Shown piece after piece: positions 8,165-16,639 of a DNA stretch of 64,000 nucleotides; positions within the stretch are counted from its first letter, which is position 1, and every line of letters begins with the position of its first letter. The translations under genes were made by a program, and so were the position numbers. Where the stretch lies: assembly GCF_027594865.1 (NCBI RefSeq), contig NZ_CP089391.1:2758501-2822500 (forward strand). The letters are read 5' to 3'. This DNA comes from Bradyrhizobium xenonodulans. GTDB lineage: Bacteria > Pseudomonadota > Alphaproteobacteria > Rhizobiales > Xanthobacteraceae. The notes beneath the pieces are model-generated. The model was not told the origin of the DNA and ran no database searches. It was given only the letters and a program-made list of their open reading frames with translations.

Positions 8165-9592
8165 ATGATGGACGCGATCGTCCTGCTGCACCGCTGGCTC
8201 GGGATCGCGTTCTGCCTCCTGTTCGCGATGTGGTTCGCGACGGGGATCGTGATGCACTTCGTTCCGTTTCCGTCGTTGACGGACGCGGAGCGCTTTGCCG
8301 GGCTTGCGCCGGTGGACCGTGTGGAAGCCAAGATCGCGGTCGCCGACGCCGTGGCCGCGAGCGGGATTGCCGACGCGACGCGCGCGCGACTGATCCAGCG
8401 AAGCGATGGGCCGGTCTATGTCGTCTCGGGACCGTCGCGCGTCCGCGCGGTCCGTGCCTCCGACGGAGCCGACGCGTCGGTCACGTCTTCCGATGTTGCA
8501 TCGGCCATCGCGCGCGCGCACGCCCACAGCCGCGGGCTCGATGCCGCGCGGGCCGGGGCCATCGCGCGCGAGGATTACGATCAATGGAGCGTGCCTGATG
8601 GCTTTGACCGCCATCGGCCTTTGTTTCGCGCGGCCCTCGGCGATGCCGCCGGGACGGAGGTTTATGTCTCGTCGCGCACCGGTGAGATCGTCCTGGACAC
8701 GACGCGAAGCGAACGCGGCTGGAATTGGGCCGGCAGTGTCTTGCACTGGATCTATCCGACGGTCCTGAGAAGCAATTGGGCGCTGTGGGATCGCGTGGTC
8801 TGGACGCTGTCGCTGCTGGCCTTGCTTGCGGCATTGCTGGGGGCGGTGCTCGGGATCGTGCGGCTCAAAATGCGAGGCGCTGTGATCTCGTCGCCATATC
8901 GTGGCTGGCATGCCCTGCATCACCTCATTGGCCTCGCAGCGATGATGTTCGTGCTGAGCTGGATCTTCAGCGGCTGGCTCTCCATGGATCACGGCCGGCT
9001 GTTCTCGCGCGGGCAGCTGAGCGCGGCAGAAGCCGGCGTGGTGCATGCCGTGCCGGACTGGACGGCAGCCTCATCGCTCGATCGGCGGCCGATAGCGTCG
9101 TCGGTCCGCGAAGTCGAATGGTTCGCGTTCGGCGGCAAGGTCTACCGCCGCGATCGGGATGATCTTGCGCGCCAGATATTGATCAGGACAGGGGATGTAT
9201 CCCAGGATGGACAAACCGGATTTTTGAGCGCGCGCGATGTTCAGGGCTTGACGGCGCGCCTTGCCACCGGCTGCCTTGCGCCGTCCGCTGTTGCTGATAG
9301 CGACGACTATCCCGCGCAATCCGTCGTCCCCGGTGCGCCCGTCTATCGCTCCCGATGCGGCGACCTCTGGTTCGACATCGACGGCGCCGATGGCCGCGTG
9401 CTGCAAAGGCTCGATGCCTCGCGGCGGGCCTATCGCTGGTTCTACAGCGCGCTCCACACGCTCGATTTTCCGATCCTCATGGTGCATCCGCATCTGCGCG
9501 ATGTCCTGGTCGTCGGACTCTGCGCGTTGGGACTGGCGTTTTCCATCACCGGCATCGTGATCGGCTGGCGGCGCCTGCGTCTGTCTCTCTGA
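8165..9592 (+). CDS. PepSY-associated TM helix protein, possible siderophore/corrinoid reductase
   Basis: This 475-aa inner-membrane protein has about four TM segments: residues 7-32, about 208-235, about 245-272 and about 445-468. PepSY-like periplasmic regions lie between them. His residues sit in or near the helices (His9 in LHRWLG, His31, the HH of ALHHLIGL, LHTLDF), as expected for the heme-binding PepSY_TM family. Relatives such as FoxB and PiuB/FsrB-type proteins reduce or process ferric siderophores. It lies 12 bp after the TonB receptor and so probably shares its B12 riboswitch control. It ends 22 bp from the convergent Bug-protein gene. Specific activity is inferred from context. 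Confidence 0.78.
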   Translation: MMDAIVLLHRWLGIAFCLLFAMWFATGIVMHFVPFPSLTDAERFAGLAPVDRVEAKIAVADAVAASGIADATRARLIQRSDGPVYVVSGPSRVRAVRASDGADASVTSSDVASAIARAHAHSRGLDAARAGAIAREDYDQWSVPDGFDRHRPLFRAALGDAAGTEVYVSSRTGEIVLDTTRSERGWNWAGSVLHWIYPTVLRSNWALWDRVVWTLSLLALLAALLGAVLGIVRLKMRGAVISSPYRGWHALHHLIGLAAMMFVLSWIFSGWLSMDHGRLFSRGQLSAAEAGVVHAVPDWTAASSLDRRPIASSVREVEWFAFGGKVYRRDRDDLARQILIRTGDVSQDGQTGFLSARDVQGLTARLATGCLAPSAVADSDDYPAQSVVPGAPVYRSRCGDLWFDIDGADGRVLQRLDASRRAYRWFYSALHTLDFPILMVHPHLRDVLVVGLCALGLAFSITGIVIGWRRLRLSL

Positions 9593-9614
9593 CAATCCGC
9601 GCAAGCGGGGATCG

Positions 9615-10655
9615 TCACATCGGCTCGATGCCGATCTTCTTGATGATGCCGGCCCATTTCGTGGTCTCCGACGTCATGAAATTCGTCAGACCTTGCGGGT
9701 CCATCACCAGCGGCTCGGCACCCTGCTCGACGAAGAGGGCGCGCACCTTCGCATCGTTTACGGCCTCGACCATCGCGGCATGGAGTTTGTCGACCACGGC
9801 CTTGCCAGTGTTCGCCGGCGCAAGAAGCGCAAGCCACGCAGCGCTCTCGTAATTCTTCAGGCCGGCCTCGGCAGCGGTCGGCACATCCGGCAGCGCCGTC
9901 ATGCGCTTGTCGCTGGCGACCGCGAGCGGGCGCGCATCGCCGCTTTTGATCAGGCCGAGGACGTTCGGCAACAGCTGGAAGCCGAGCGGGACCTGTCCCG
10001 CGATGAAATCAGGCGTGTAGGCGGCGATGTTGCGGTAGGGCACGTGCGTGAGCTCGGTGCCGGTGAGCTGCTCGAAATAGGCCGCCGACAGATGCTGCGA
10101 CGAGCCGACGCCGACCGTGCCGTAGTTCAGCTCGCGCCGATGACCCTTGGCATAATCGATCAGCTCAGCCAGCGATTTCGGCAGCAGCTTCGAATTGATC
10201 ACGATGACATTGGGCATGGTCGCGAACAGCCCGATCGGGGCGAGATCCTTCAGCGGATCGTAGGGCAGCTCCTTGTAGAGCGACTTGTTCGCGGCCAGCG
10301 GGCCGGAGGTGCTCATCAGCAGCGTGTAACCGTCCGGGGCCGCATGCGCGGCGGCCGCGGTGCCGATATTGCCGCCGGCACCGGGACGATTGTCGACCAC
10401 GAAGGCCTGTCCGAGCGATGTCGACATGCGGTTGAGCAGGATCCGTGTGATCACGTCGCTGGCGCTGCCTCCCGCAAAGGGCACGAGCACCTGGACCGGG
10501 CGGGCGGGATAGTCTTGCGCTTGCGCGGGCCGCAGTCCGGCGGCGGCGAGAGCCGCGCCTGCGCCGAGCGAGAGTAATGACCTCCGGTCAGGGCGAAATC
10601 CCTCGCTCTGCTGCTGAGCGATGCTTGTGATCTTGCTGCGACCGAACCCTGTCAT
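9615..10655 (-). CDS. Tripartite tricarboxylate transporter substrate-binding protein (Bug/TctC family)
   Basis: This 346-aa periplasmic solute receptor of the Bug family binds small carboxylates or aromatics. The N-terminus carries a twin-arginine-like signal (PDRRSLLSLGAGAALAAAG, ending PAQAQ). Family motifs follow: YPARPVQVLVPFAGGSASDVITR, VVDNRPGAGGNIGT, PDGYTLLM and a late LPDVPTAAEAG. The ATG at 10655 is preferred over the far upstream ATG at 10811 because it is followed by a normal signal peptide. No TctA/TctB membrane genes are adjacent, as is common for Bug proteins. Its upstream region contains the same direct-repeat operator found before the molybdenum hydroxylase operon (10793-10820), suggesting it binds that pathway's substrate. 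Confidence 0.88.
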   Translation of the reverse strand: MTGFGRSKITSIAQQQSEGFRPDRRSLLSLGAGAALAAAGLRPAQAQDYPARPVQVLVPFAGGSASDVITRILLNRMSTSLGQAFVVDNRPGAGGNIGTAAAAHAAPDGYTLLMSTSGPLAANKSLYKELPYDPLKDLAPIGLFATMPNVIVINSKLLPKSLAELIDYAKGHRRELNYGTVGVGSSQHLSAAYFEQLTGTELTHVPYRNIAAYTPDFIAGQVPLGFQLLPNVLGLIKSGDARPLAVASDKRMTALPDVPTAAEAGLKNYESAAWLALLAPANTGKAVVDKLHAAMVEAVNDAKVRALFVEQGAEPLVMDPQGLTNFMTSETTKWAGIIKKIGIEPM

Positions 10656-10792
10656 CTCGGACTGAATCTCCCGACCGTGTCTTGTTTGCGAGCCGTGGGA
10701 TTGTCCGGGACAGGAGTCGTCGGGGATGAGCCAGGCCGCGATTTTCTGCGCCTGGACCGTAGTTAGCCGGCGAATGCGACCGTCATGCCGGC

Positions 10793-10820
10793 TCGTCTCA
10801 AAACTTACCAACTCGTCTCA
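10793..10820 (-). promoter_or_regulatory. Direct-repeat operator upstream of the Bug protein gene (AraC-type candidate)
   Basis: Read on the minus strand, the site is TGAGACGA, then G, TTGGTAAGT, TT, and TGAGACGA again; the two octamers are exactly 20 bp apart start to start. It ends 137 bp before the Bug protein ATG. The spacer and repeats match the site at 17515-17542, and similarity continues downstream with the same spacing (GCCGGCATGAC here, GGCGGTATGGC there). Two-turn direct repeats are typical AraC-family operators. The regulator is not proven. Confidence 0.65.
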
Positions 10821-10867
10821 TTTTGCGATCGGCGCGACATCCTGTGCGGATGAGAGAGCAGCGACGC

Positions 10868-11623
10868 CTAATCGAGTCCGGTCTTGCCCGGTGCCCAATA
10901 GGCTTTTGCCTTGATCCGCGATGACGCGACACCCCCGGCTTTCAGGGTGCGGCTGATGCGCTGGATCGACGACGCCTTGCCTGTCAGCACGAACTGCGCC
11001 CCGTTTGCGGCAAGGCGGAGCATCTCGGCCTCGATGGCTGCGAGATGGGCGTCGTCGGCGCTGCGTGCGGTCAATCGCGCCTGGCAGAGGCCGATGGCGT
11101 CCAGCGCCTGCTGCGACTCCGCGATGTCGTTGGCCTCGAACATGTGGAGCGCGCCGCCAGTTTGCAGATTGTCGCGCAACGCCGCCGCCAGGCCAAACGA
11201 GGTCTCATCGCCAAACAGGACGACGGGGGCCTCAAAGCCGGCGAGGTCGAGCGAACGGCGCGGACCGAAGAACTGGCAGATATCGTCTTCGTGCAAACCG
11301 CTCGCCCATCGGCTGCCGGGGCCGTCGCCATGGGCGAAGGCGAGCAGGCGTGTCCTGCCGCGCCCTCGATCCCACGACATCGGTGTGTAGGTGCGCGCGC
11401 TCAGGCCCGTACCCATCGCGACCTGGATCTTCTGGCCGGCGGTCCATGCGACGTCCTTGAGTGCTTCGCCTTCGAGCTCAACGAGCCGAAAGTGCGGCGA
11501 GAGTATTTCGATGGTGACGACGCGCGCAGGCCGCATCAGCCATCGCAGCAGCATCCGCATGACCGGTCCTTGCGGTATCTGCGATGGCTCGGAGATTTGC
11601 GGCGCTGGGTCGGGCTCGTTCAA
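10868..11623 (-). CDS. Siderophore-interacting protein (FAD-dependent ferric reductase family)
   Basis: This 251-aa cytoplasmic flavoprotein has a ferredoxin-reductase-like fold. The FAD-binding motif ARTYTPMSWD falls around residue 76, a linker follows, then an NAD(P)H-type C-terminal domain (APVVLFGDETSFGLAAAL, FVLTGKASSIQRI). Members release iron from imported ferric siderophores by reduction. The start is uncertain: a TTG at 11623 has GGGAG 7 nt upstream and lies 16 bp after the methyltransferase stop, while the ATG at 11560 also has AAGGA with good spacing. It appears to be the last gene of an AraC/methyltransferase/SIP group and lies near the TonB receptor/PepSY genes, though on the other strand. 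Confidence 0.75.
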   Translation of the reverse strand: MNEPDPAPQISEPSQIPQGPVMRMLLRWLMRPARVVTIEILSPHFRLVELEGEALKDVAWTAGQKIQVAMGTGLSARTYTPMSWDRGRGRTRLLAFAHGDGPGSRWASGLHEDDICQFFGPRRSLDLAGFEAPVVLFGDETSFGLAAALRDNLQTGGALHMFEANDIAESQQALDAIGLCQARLTARSADDAHLAAIEAEMLRLAANGAQFVLTGKASSIQRISRTLKAGGVASSRIKAKAYWAPGKTGLD

Positions 11624-11638
11624 GGCTCGGCTCCCGGA

Positions 11639-12328
11639 TCATCTGGTCTTGATCGTGAGTTCGTTGCCGCGGCCGGGGTCGAACGGCAGCGACAGCGAGA
11701 GGTAACCGTTTTGGGGATCGCGGACGTAATCGATATAGCCCGAGGCTTCCTCGAACGCGTTCTCGCCGACGATGAGGGCGCCGAGCTTGAGCTGCGGCTC
11801 CAGCAGTTTGAGGATAGGAAGATAGAGCGTGAAAGCGCCGTCGAGCATCACCATGTCGATCTCACTGATGCCGGACCCGAGTGTTTCGCGGGCGTCGCCG
11901 AGCCGGAATTCGACGAGGTCGGCTAGCCCCGCGGCGGCGACATTCGCGCGGGCACGCTCGATCTTGCCGGGTTCAAGATCGGTCCCGATCAGGCGGCCGC
12001 CGCCCATGTCGCGGAGAGCTGCCGCCATGTAGATCGCAGAAATCCCCATCGAGGAGCCGAACTCGACGATGCGTTTCGCCTTGCAGGCGCGGGCGCACAT
12101 GTAGAGGAAGCGTCCGAACCGCGGCGAGACGCTCAGGAAATTGCCGGCAAGTCCGTGATAGACGGACTTCAGGTCACGGCTCTCGGCTGCAATGAACTGG
12201 CTGATCATTTCTTCGCGGTTGCTCGCTTCGCTCGTGCTGGTCTGCACGAGCGGAGCATCGGCGACCTCCGCCTCCAGGTGCAGGCGTTCGACAACGTCCG
12301 CGACAAGTCCGCTGCTCAGTGAATCCAT
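11639..12328 (-). CDS. Class I SAM-dependent O-methyltransferase-like protein
   Basis: This 229-aa protein has a Rossmann-type SAM-binding site: RIVEFGSSMGISAIYMAAAL (motif I), GTDLEPGKIERARANVAAAG (acidic residue for the SAM ribose) and IDMVMLDGAF. The arrangement, including YHGLAGNFLSVSPRFGRFLYMCARACK ahead of motif I, resembles caffeoyl-CoA-type or Methyltransf_24 O-methyltransferases. The ATG at 12328 has GGGAG 7 nt upstream and is chosen over the ATG at 12403. The substrate is unknown; the link to a siderophore-interacting protein leaves open a role in modifying a chelator or a catechol. Confidence 0.75.
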   Translation of the reverse strand: MDSLSSGLVADVVERLHLEAEVADAPLVQTSTSEASNREEMISQFIAAESRDLKSVYHGLAGNFLSVSPRFGRFLYMCARACKAKRIVEFGSSMGISAIYMAAALRDMGGGRLIGTDLEPGKIERARANVAAAGLADLVEFRLGDARETLGSGISEIDMVMLDGAFTLYLPILKLLEPQLKLGALIVGENAFEEASGYIDYVRDPQNGYLSLSLPFDPGRGNELTIKTR

Positions 12329-12436
12329 GGTCAGGCTCCCTTGGCATGCGCTCCCGAGGGGGCGCTTCCGAGCCTGCTTACGAAATCGCTCCTCCATCCG
12401 CATTCCGCAGATGCGACAATCGATTGCGATTTCCGG

Positions 12437-13261
12437 TCAGTGGGCGCCGATGCGGCGCTCGGCGAGATAGCGCGCCGGCGGCTTGCCGAGCGCCTTGCGG
12501 AACATGGTGACGAAGGCGCTCGCGCCCTCATAGCCGAGATCGAGCGCCACCGTTTGCACCGAGGCGCCCTGGTCGAGCCGCTGAAGCGCGATCAGGATGT
12601 GGAGCTGCTGGCGCCAGCGGCCAAAGCTCATGCCGGTCTCGCGTTGCAAGAGGCGGGTGAGGGTGCGCGGTGCCACGGCGATGCGCCGGCCCCAATCGTC
12701 GATCGTCGCGCGATCGGAGGGATTTTCCATCATCGCGCTGGCGATCCGTCGGAGCCTCGTGTCTACAGGCATCGGGAAGCGCAACTCCTCGACGGGCGCC
12801 GTCGACAACTGGTCGAGCAGTACCGTGGCGATCCGGCCGTCGGCGCCGTCGATGTCGTACAGCGGCGGCATGTGCGTGGCATGCACCAGCAGGCGTTCCA
12901 GCAAGGGCGAGATCGTCAGCGAGCAGCACTGCCTGGGGAGCCTCAGTGCCGCATCCGGTTCGACGAACAGGCAATAGACCTCGACGTCACCGGCGACGTT
13001 CACGCTGTGGGCGACATCACCGGGAATCCAGACCGCGCAGCGCGGCGGCACGATCCAGACGCCTTGCCCGGCTTCCAGCCTGACGACGCCGCGCAAGGCC
13101 AGGACGAGCTCGTCCTTGCGATGCGCGTGCATGGCCACCTCGGTGCCCTTCGTGACCATCTCGCCGCCGAAGGCGGCGATGGCGCGCGGCACGTCCTCCG
13201 AGTTGAAGTCGATGATGTCATCGGGGCGAAGATCGCCGTCGTTGAGCCGGAAGAAGGGCAT
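12437..13261 (-). CDS. AraC family transcriptional regulator with cupin sensor
   Basis: This 274-aa protein has an N-terminal cupin-like domain (about residues 35-110, with HAHRKDELVLALRG and WIPGDVAHSVNV) and a C-terminal double helix-turn-helix (about 165-265, including VAPRTLTRLLQRETGMSFGRWRQQ and LDLGYEGASAFVTMFRKALGKPPARYL). This is the layout of small AraC regulators that sense a ligand in the cupin. It lies 108 bp upstream of the methyltransferase on the same strand and probably controls that gene and the siderophore-interacting protein gene, possibly from its own operon. Confidence 0.85.
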   Translation of the reverse strand: MPFFRLNDGDLRPDDIIDFNSEDVPRAIAAFGGEMVTKGTEVAMHAHRKDELVLALRGVVRLEAGQGVWIVPPRCAVWIPGDVAHSVNVAGDVEVYCLFVEPDAALRLPRQCCSLTISPLLERLLVHATHMPPLYDIDGADGRIATVLLDQLSTAPVEELRFPMPVDTRLRRIASAMMENPSDRATIDDWGRRIAVAPRTLTRLLQRETGMSFGRWRQQLHILIALQRLDQGASVQTVALDLGYEGASAFVTMFRKALGKPPARYLAERRIGAH

Positions 13262-13359
13262 GGTGGGTGGATGATCGATCCGGGGGATGAACTGGACCCG
13301 CCCAATATCAGGCCGACGACCGGGACTTTCAACGCAGCGAGATCGATTCTCGACGGGTT

Positions 13360-14313
13360 CTAACCAGCCCGCTTCCGTGCCTTTCTGCGGAAGGATGGCT
13401 CGACGAACTCTTTCGCTACGGCTGCCGCCTGTGCCAGATCATCGCTGATGACGTCGAGCACGGCCTTTGCTGCAACCGACACCGATCGCCTGGGATGATG
13501 CACCCAGGCGATCGAGCGCACGATCCGCTGCTCGTCGAAACGATGGGCCCGGATGGCGCCGCTCGCAAGCGATTGCCGGAGCGCGATGGTCGGCAGCACC
13601 GTCGCGAAATTGGTGGTCGCGATGACGTCGCAGAGCGCGGGCAGGGTGTCGAGCTCCAGCCTGGGGCGGAGGTCGATGCCAACGGCGGCGGCGTGCTCGT
13701 CCAGGATCAGCCGCAGGCCGTGGCGCTTGGAGGGCAGCACCAGGTCGAAATTCGCGATGTGGTCGAACCGCAGTTTTGCAGGCTGCCTGAGCGGGCTGTC
13801 CTTGCGGCAGGCGAACACCATCTCCTCGTCCATGATGTGATGCGCGGCGAGCGGCGTCTTTCGGCGCGGCACGTTGATCAGCGCGAAATCGAGCTGGCCG
13901 GTGTTGACCCAGTCCACCAGCGTCTCGGTGTAGCCCTCACAGGCTGACAGCGTGATCTCGGGATAGCGGCTCGCAACCGTCGCCGACGAGCTCGCCATCG
14001 TGCTTTGCGCCACCGAAGTGATGAGGCCGACCGAGACGCGCCCCGAGATGCGCCCGCCGAGCTGCGCCATCTCCTGCCGCGCATGCTCGGCATCGCGCAC
14101 GATCGGCGCCGTCAGCCGCACCAGCGCCTCGCCGGCACTGGTCAGCGTCATGCCCTGCACACTGCGGTCGAACAGTTTCTGGCCGAGCTCGGCCTCGAGC
14201 TTGGCGATCTGCATGCTCAGCGCCGGCTGCACGATGTTGAGCTGGCGCGCGGCGCGCGTGACGTTCTTTTCCTCGGCGAGGCACAGGAAATATTGCATCT
14301 GCCTGAGTTCCAC
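13360..14313 (-). CDS. LysR family transcriptional regulator
   Basis: This 317-aa LTTR has an N-terminal winged HTH (ELRQMQYFLCLAEEKNVTRAARQLNIVQPALSMQIAKLE, residues 2-40) and a LysR substrate-binding domain (about 90-295). I chose the GTG at 14313: it gives the canonical start of the family and has AAGGACGGGG upstream, whereas the ATG at 14352 has no ribosome-binding site. It is divergent from the UbiX/UbiD genes across a short AT-rich region with palindromes, so it is the obvious candidate regulator of the decarboxylase pair. Confidence 0.88.
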   Translation of the reverse strand: MELRQMQYFLCLAEEKNVTRAARQLNIVQPALSMQIAKLEAELGQKLFDRSVQGMTLTSAGEALVRLTAPIVRDAEHARQEMAQLGGRISGRVSVGLITSVAQSTMASSSATVASRYPEITLSACEGYTETLVDWVNTGQLDFALINVPRRKTPLAAHHIMDEEMVFACRKDSPLRQPAKLRFDHIANFDLVLPSKRHGLRLILDEHAAAVGIDLRPRLELDTLPALCDVIATTNFATVLPTIALRQSLASGAIRAHRFDEQRIVRSIAWVHHPRRSVSVAAKAVLDVISDDLAQAAAVAKEFVEPSFRRKARKRAG

Positions 14314-14347
14314 GGGCCCCGTCCTTCGTTCGCCGATCCTGCCAGCG

Positions 14348-14383
14348 ATCATCTCAGATGATGAATGATATAATCAATCATTA
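14348..14383. promoter_or_regulatory. AT-rich palindromic operator between lysR and ubiX
   Basis: Two inverted repeats lie side by side: ATCATCT-C-AGATGAT at 14348-14362, and AATGAT-N7-ATCATT at 14364-14382. The second contains the T-N11-A type spacing expected of LysR boxes. The stretch is clearly AT-rich against the surrounding GC-rich DNA and sits between divergently transcribed genes, where LTTRs normally bind. Confidence 0.55.
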
Positions 14384-14457
14384 TTTGTTCTGATGGATGG
14401 GATTGCCTAGTCTTGCCGCTCGAGGGGCGCGTGCCCCAGGGGAGCGAAACCACAAAT

Positions 14458-15078
14458 ATGCAGGACGCCACACCCAAGCGGATGATCATCGGCATTTCCG
14501 GCGCCTCCGGCGTCACCTATGGCGTGCGCCTGCTCCAGCTCCTGCGCAATGCCGGCGTCGAGACGCATCTGGTGATGTCGAAGACCGCCGAGCTGACCTT
14601 TGCCTATGAAACGGACCTGAAGATCGCGGAGGTGAGAGCGCTCGCCAATGTCTGCCATGGGATCGACGACATGGCCTCGGCAATCTCGAGCGGCTCGTTT
14701 CGCACCGCCGGGATGATCGTGGCGCCGTGCTCGATGCGCTCGATGTCCGAAATCGCCTCGGGCGTGACCACGACGCTTCTGACCCGCGCCGCCGACGTCG
14801 TGCTCAAGGAGCGCCGGCGCCTGGTGCTGATGGTGCGCGAGACCCCGCTGCACACCGGGCACCTCCGGACGATGACGGCCTTGTCCGAGATGGGCGCGAT
14901 CATCGCGCCACCGGTGCCGGCCTTCTACGCCAAGCCTGAAAACCTCGAGGACATGGTCGAGCACACCGTCGGCCGCGTGCTCGACCTCTACGACATCGAT
15001 ATCGGCGTCGTGCGCCGCTGGGGCGAGGACGAGGCGCTCAAGCGCCGCTCGCCGCCGCTGCGCAAGATCACGCCCTGA
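14458..15078 (+). CDS. ubiX: UbiX family flavin prenyltransferase
   Basis: UbiX-type enzymes attach dimethylallyl phosphate to FMN to make prenylated FMN, the cofactor of UbiD decarboxylases. The 206-aa protein has ISGASGVTYGVRLLQLL (flavin phosphate site), VAPCSMRSMSEIASG and the conserved RRLVLMVRETPLHTGHLRTM segment. The ATG at 14458 starts the conserved region; GGAG lies 13 nt upstream, which is somewhat far. It is 24 bp upstream of the ubiD-like gene and divergent from the LysR gene. A dedicated copy next to UbiD points to cofactor supply for catabolic decarboxylation, not only ubiquinone synthesis. Confidence 0.9.
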   Translation: MQDATPKRMIIGISGASGVTYGVRLLQLLRNAGVETHLVMSKTAELTFAYETDLKIAEVRALANVCHGIDDMASAISSGSFRTAGMIVAPCSMRSMSEIASGVTTTLLTRAADVVLKERRRLVLMVRETPLHTGHLRTMTALSEMGAIIAPPVPAFYAKPENLEDMVEHTVGRVLDLYDIDIGVVRRWGEDEALKRRSPPLRKITP

Positions 15079-15102
15079 CCCGAGACTTGAGGAAAGACCC
15101 GC

Positions 15103-16515
15103 ATGCGAATGGAAAATGTTGCGAGGAAGGCGCCCGCCGACCTGCGCGCCTGGCTCGCTTATCTCGCCGAGCGCGGCAAGCTCGCCATCGCCCGTGAGGG
15201 TATTGGCCTTGCCGACGAGCTTGCCGCCGTGGCCAAGCGGCTGGAGCGCGACAGCGCCGTGCTGTTTCCGCGTCCGGACGGGCACGCGATTCCGGTCGTC
15301 GCCAATCTCTTTGCCGGCCGCGACTGGGTCGCCGAGTCCATCGGCGTGACCGAGGACCAGCTGCTGCCGCGGTTTCTTGCCGCCGCGAGCCGACCGCTGC
15401 CGACACATGAGGTCGCGAGCGGGCCGGTGCAGGAGGTCGTGCACGAAGACGTCGACCTGCTGCGCCAGCTTCCTGTGCCCAAGCACAATGAGCGCGACAG
15501 CGGACCCTACATCACGGCGGGCCTCCTGATCGCCCGCAATCCCAGGACCGGCGTGCAGAACGTCTCGATCCACCGCTGCCAGATCTCCGGCAAGAACCGC
15601 ATCGGCGTGCTGCTGCTGCCGCGGCACACGTTCTCCTACTATCGCCTCGCCGAGGAGCTGGGCCAGGCGCTGGAGATCGCGATCGTCATCGGCGCGCATC
15701 CGGCATTGATGCTGGCGTCGCAGGCGATCGCCGCGCTGGACGAGGACGAGATGGCGATCGCCGGCGCGCTGCTCGGTGCGCCCGTGGACGTCGTCAAGTG
15801 CCGCACCAATTCGGTGCGCGTTCCCGCGCACGCGGAAATCGTGATCGAAGGTCGGATCCTGCAAGGCGTGCGCGAGCCGGAAGGTCCGTTCGGCGAATTC
15901 CCTCAATATTACGGCCCGCGCGCCAATCGCGAGGTGATCGAGGTCGATGCGATCACGCATCGCAAGGCGCCGATCTTCCACACCATCGTCGGGGGCGGCT
16001 TCGAGCACCTGATCCTCGGCGGCGTGCCGCGCGAGGCGACGCTGCTCCAGCATCTGCGCCGCAGCTTTCCCAACGTGCTCGACGTCCGCCTCACGCGCGG
16101 CGGCACCTGCCGCTACCATCTCGCGATCAAGATCGACAAGGCCAATGACGGCGAACCCAAGAACGTCATGATGTGCGCCTTCGGCGCGCATTACGACATC
16201 AAGCAGGTCGTCGTGGTGGACAAGGACGTCGACATCTCCTCGTCCGAGGAGATCGAATGGGCGGTGGCGACGCGCTTCCAGGCCGACCGCGACCTCATGG
16301 TCGTCTCAGGCGCGCTCGGCTCGAAGCTCGATCCGACCACCGACAACGGCATCAGCGCCAAGATGGGCCTGGATGCGACCGCGCCGGTCAGCGCGCCCGA
16401 GCTCGCCTTCAAGCGCATCCGCGTCAAGGGCGAGGAGGAGGTCGATCTGGCCACCGCCTTGCAGGCGGACCCCGGCGCCGCGGTCGCGCGCCTGCTTGCG
16501 GAGACGCGGACATGA
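15103..16515 (+). CDS. UbiD family (prenyl-FMN dependent) decarboxylase
   Basis: This 470-aa UbiD-family enzyme performs reversible (de)carboxylation of aromatic or alpha,beta-unsaturated acids using prenyl-FMN. The catalytic carboxylates are seen in REPEGPFGEF as Glu260 and Glu265, matching the E-x4-E pair of fungal Fdc1. NVSIHRCQISGKNRIGVLLLPRHT and the C-terminal LDPTTDNGISAKMGLDAT are also typical. It is coupled to the UbiX homologue upstream. The neighbouring molybdenum hydroxylase, CoA ligase and hydratase suggest a heteroaromatic or aromatic acid pathway, but the substrate cannot be read from sequence. Confidence 0.9.
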   Translation: MRMENVARKAPADLRAWLAYLAERGKLAIAREGIGLADELAAVAKRLERDSAVLFPRPDGHAIPVVANLFAGRDWVAESIGVTEDQLLPRFLAAASRPLPTHEVASGPVQEVVHEDVDLLRQLPVPKHNERDSGPYITAGLLIARNPRTGVQNVSIHRCQISGKNRIGVLLLPRHTFSYYRLAEELGQALEIAIVIGAHPALMLASQAIAALDEDEMAIAGALLGAPVDVVKCRTNSVRVPAHAEIVIEGRILQGVREPEGPFGEFPQYYGPRANREVIEVDAITHRKAPIFHTIVGGGFEHLILGGVPREATLLQHLRRSFPNVLDVRLTRGGTCRYHLAIKIDKANDGEPKNVMMCAFGAHYDIKQVVVVDKDVDISSSEEIEWAVATRFQADRDLMVVSGALGSKLDPTTDNGISAKMGLDATAPVSAPELAFKRIRVKGEEEVDLATALQADPGAAVARLLAETRT

Positions 16516-16639
16516 GCGGATTATCGCCCACCGGCAACTTGCGTCTTTGTGCGCGGTTGGAATATGAAGCCCGTGCTGCCTATAGTGCCGCGCCAACAAG
16601 CCAATCATTTTGCGGCGCAATGCCGGGAGGAAGGAACTG

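Noticed and set aside
14407..16191. 594-codon open frame on the minus strand opposite ubiX/ubiD
   Set aside because: Arg/His/Gly-rich sequence typical of the complement of GC-rich genes; the plus strand encodes two well-supported enzymes there.
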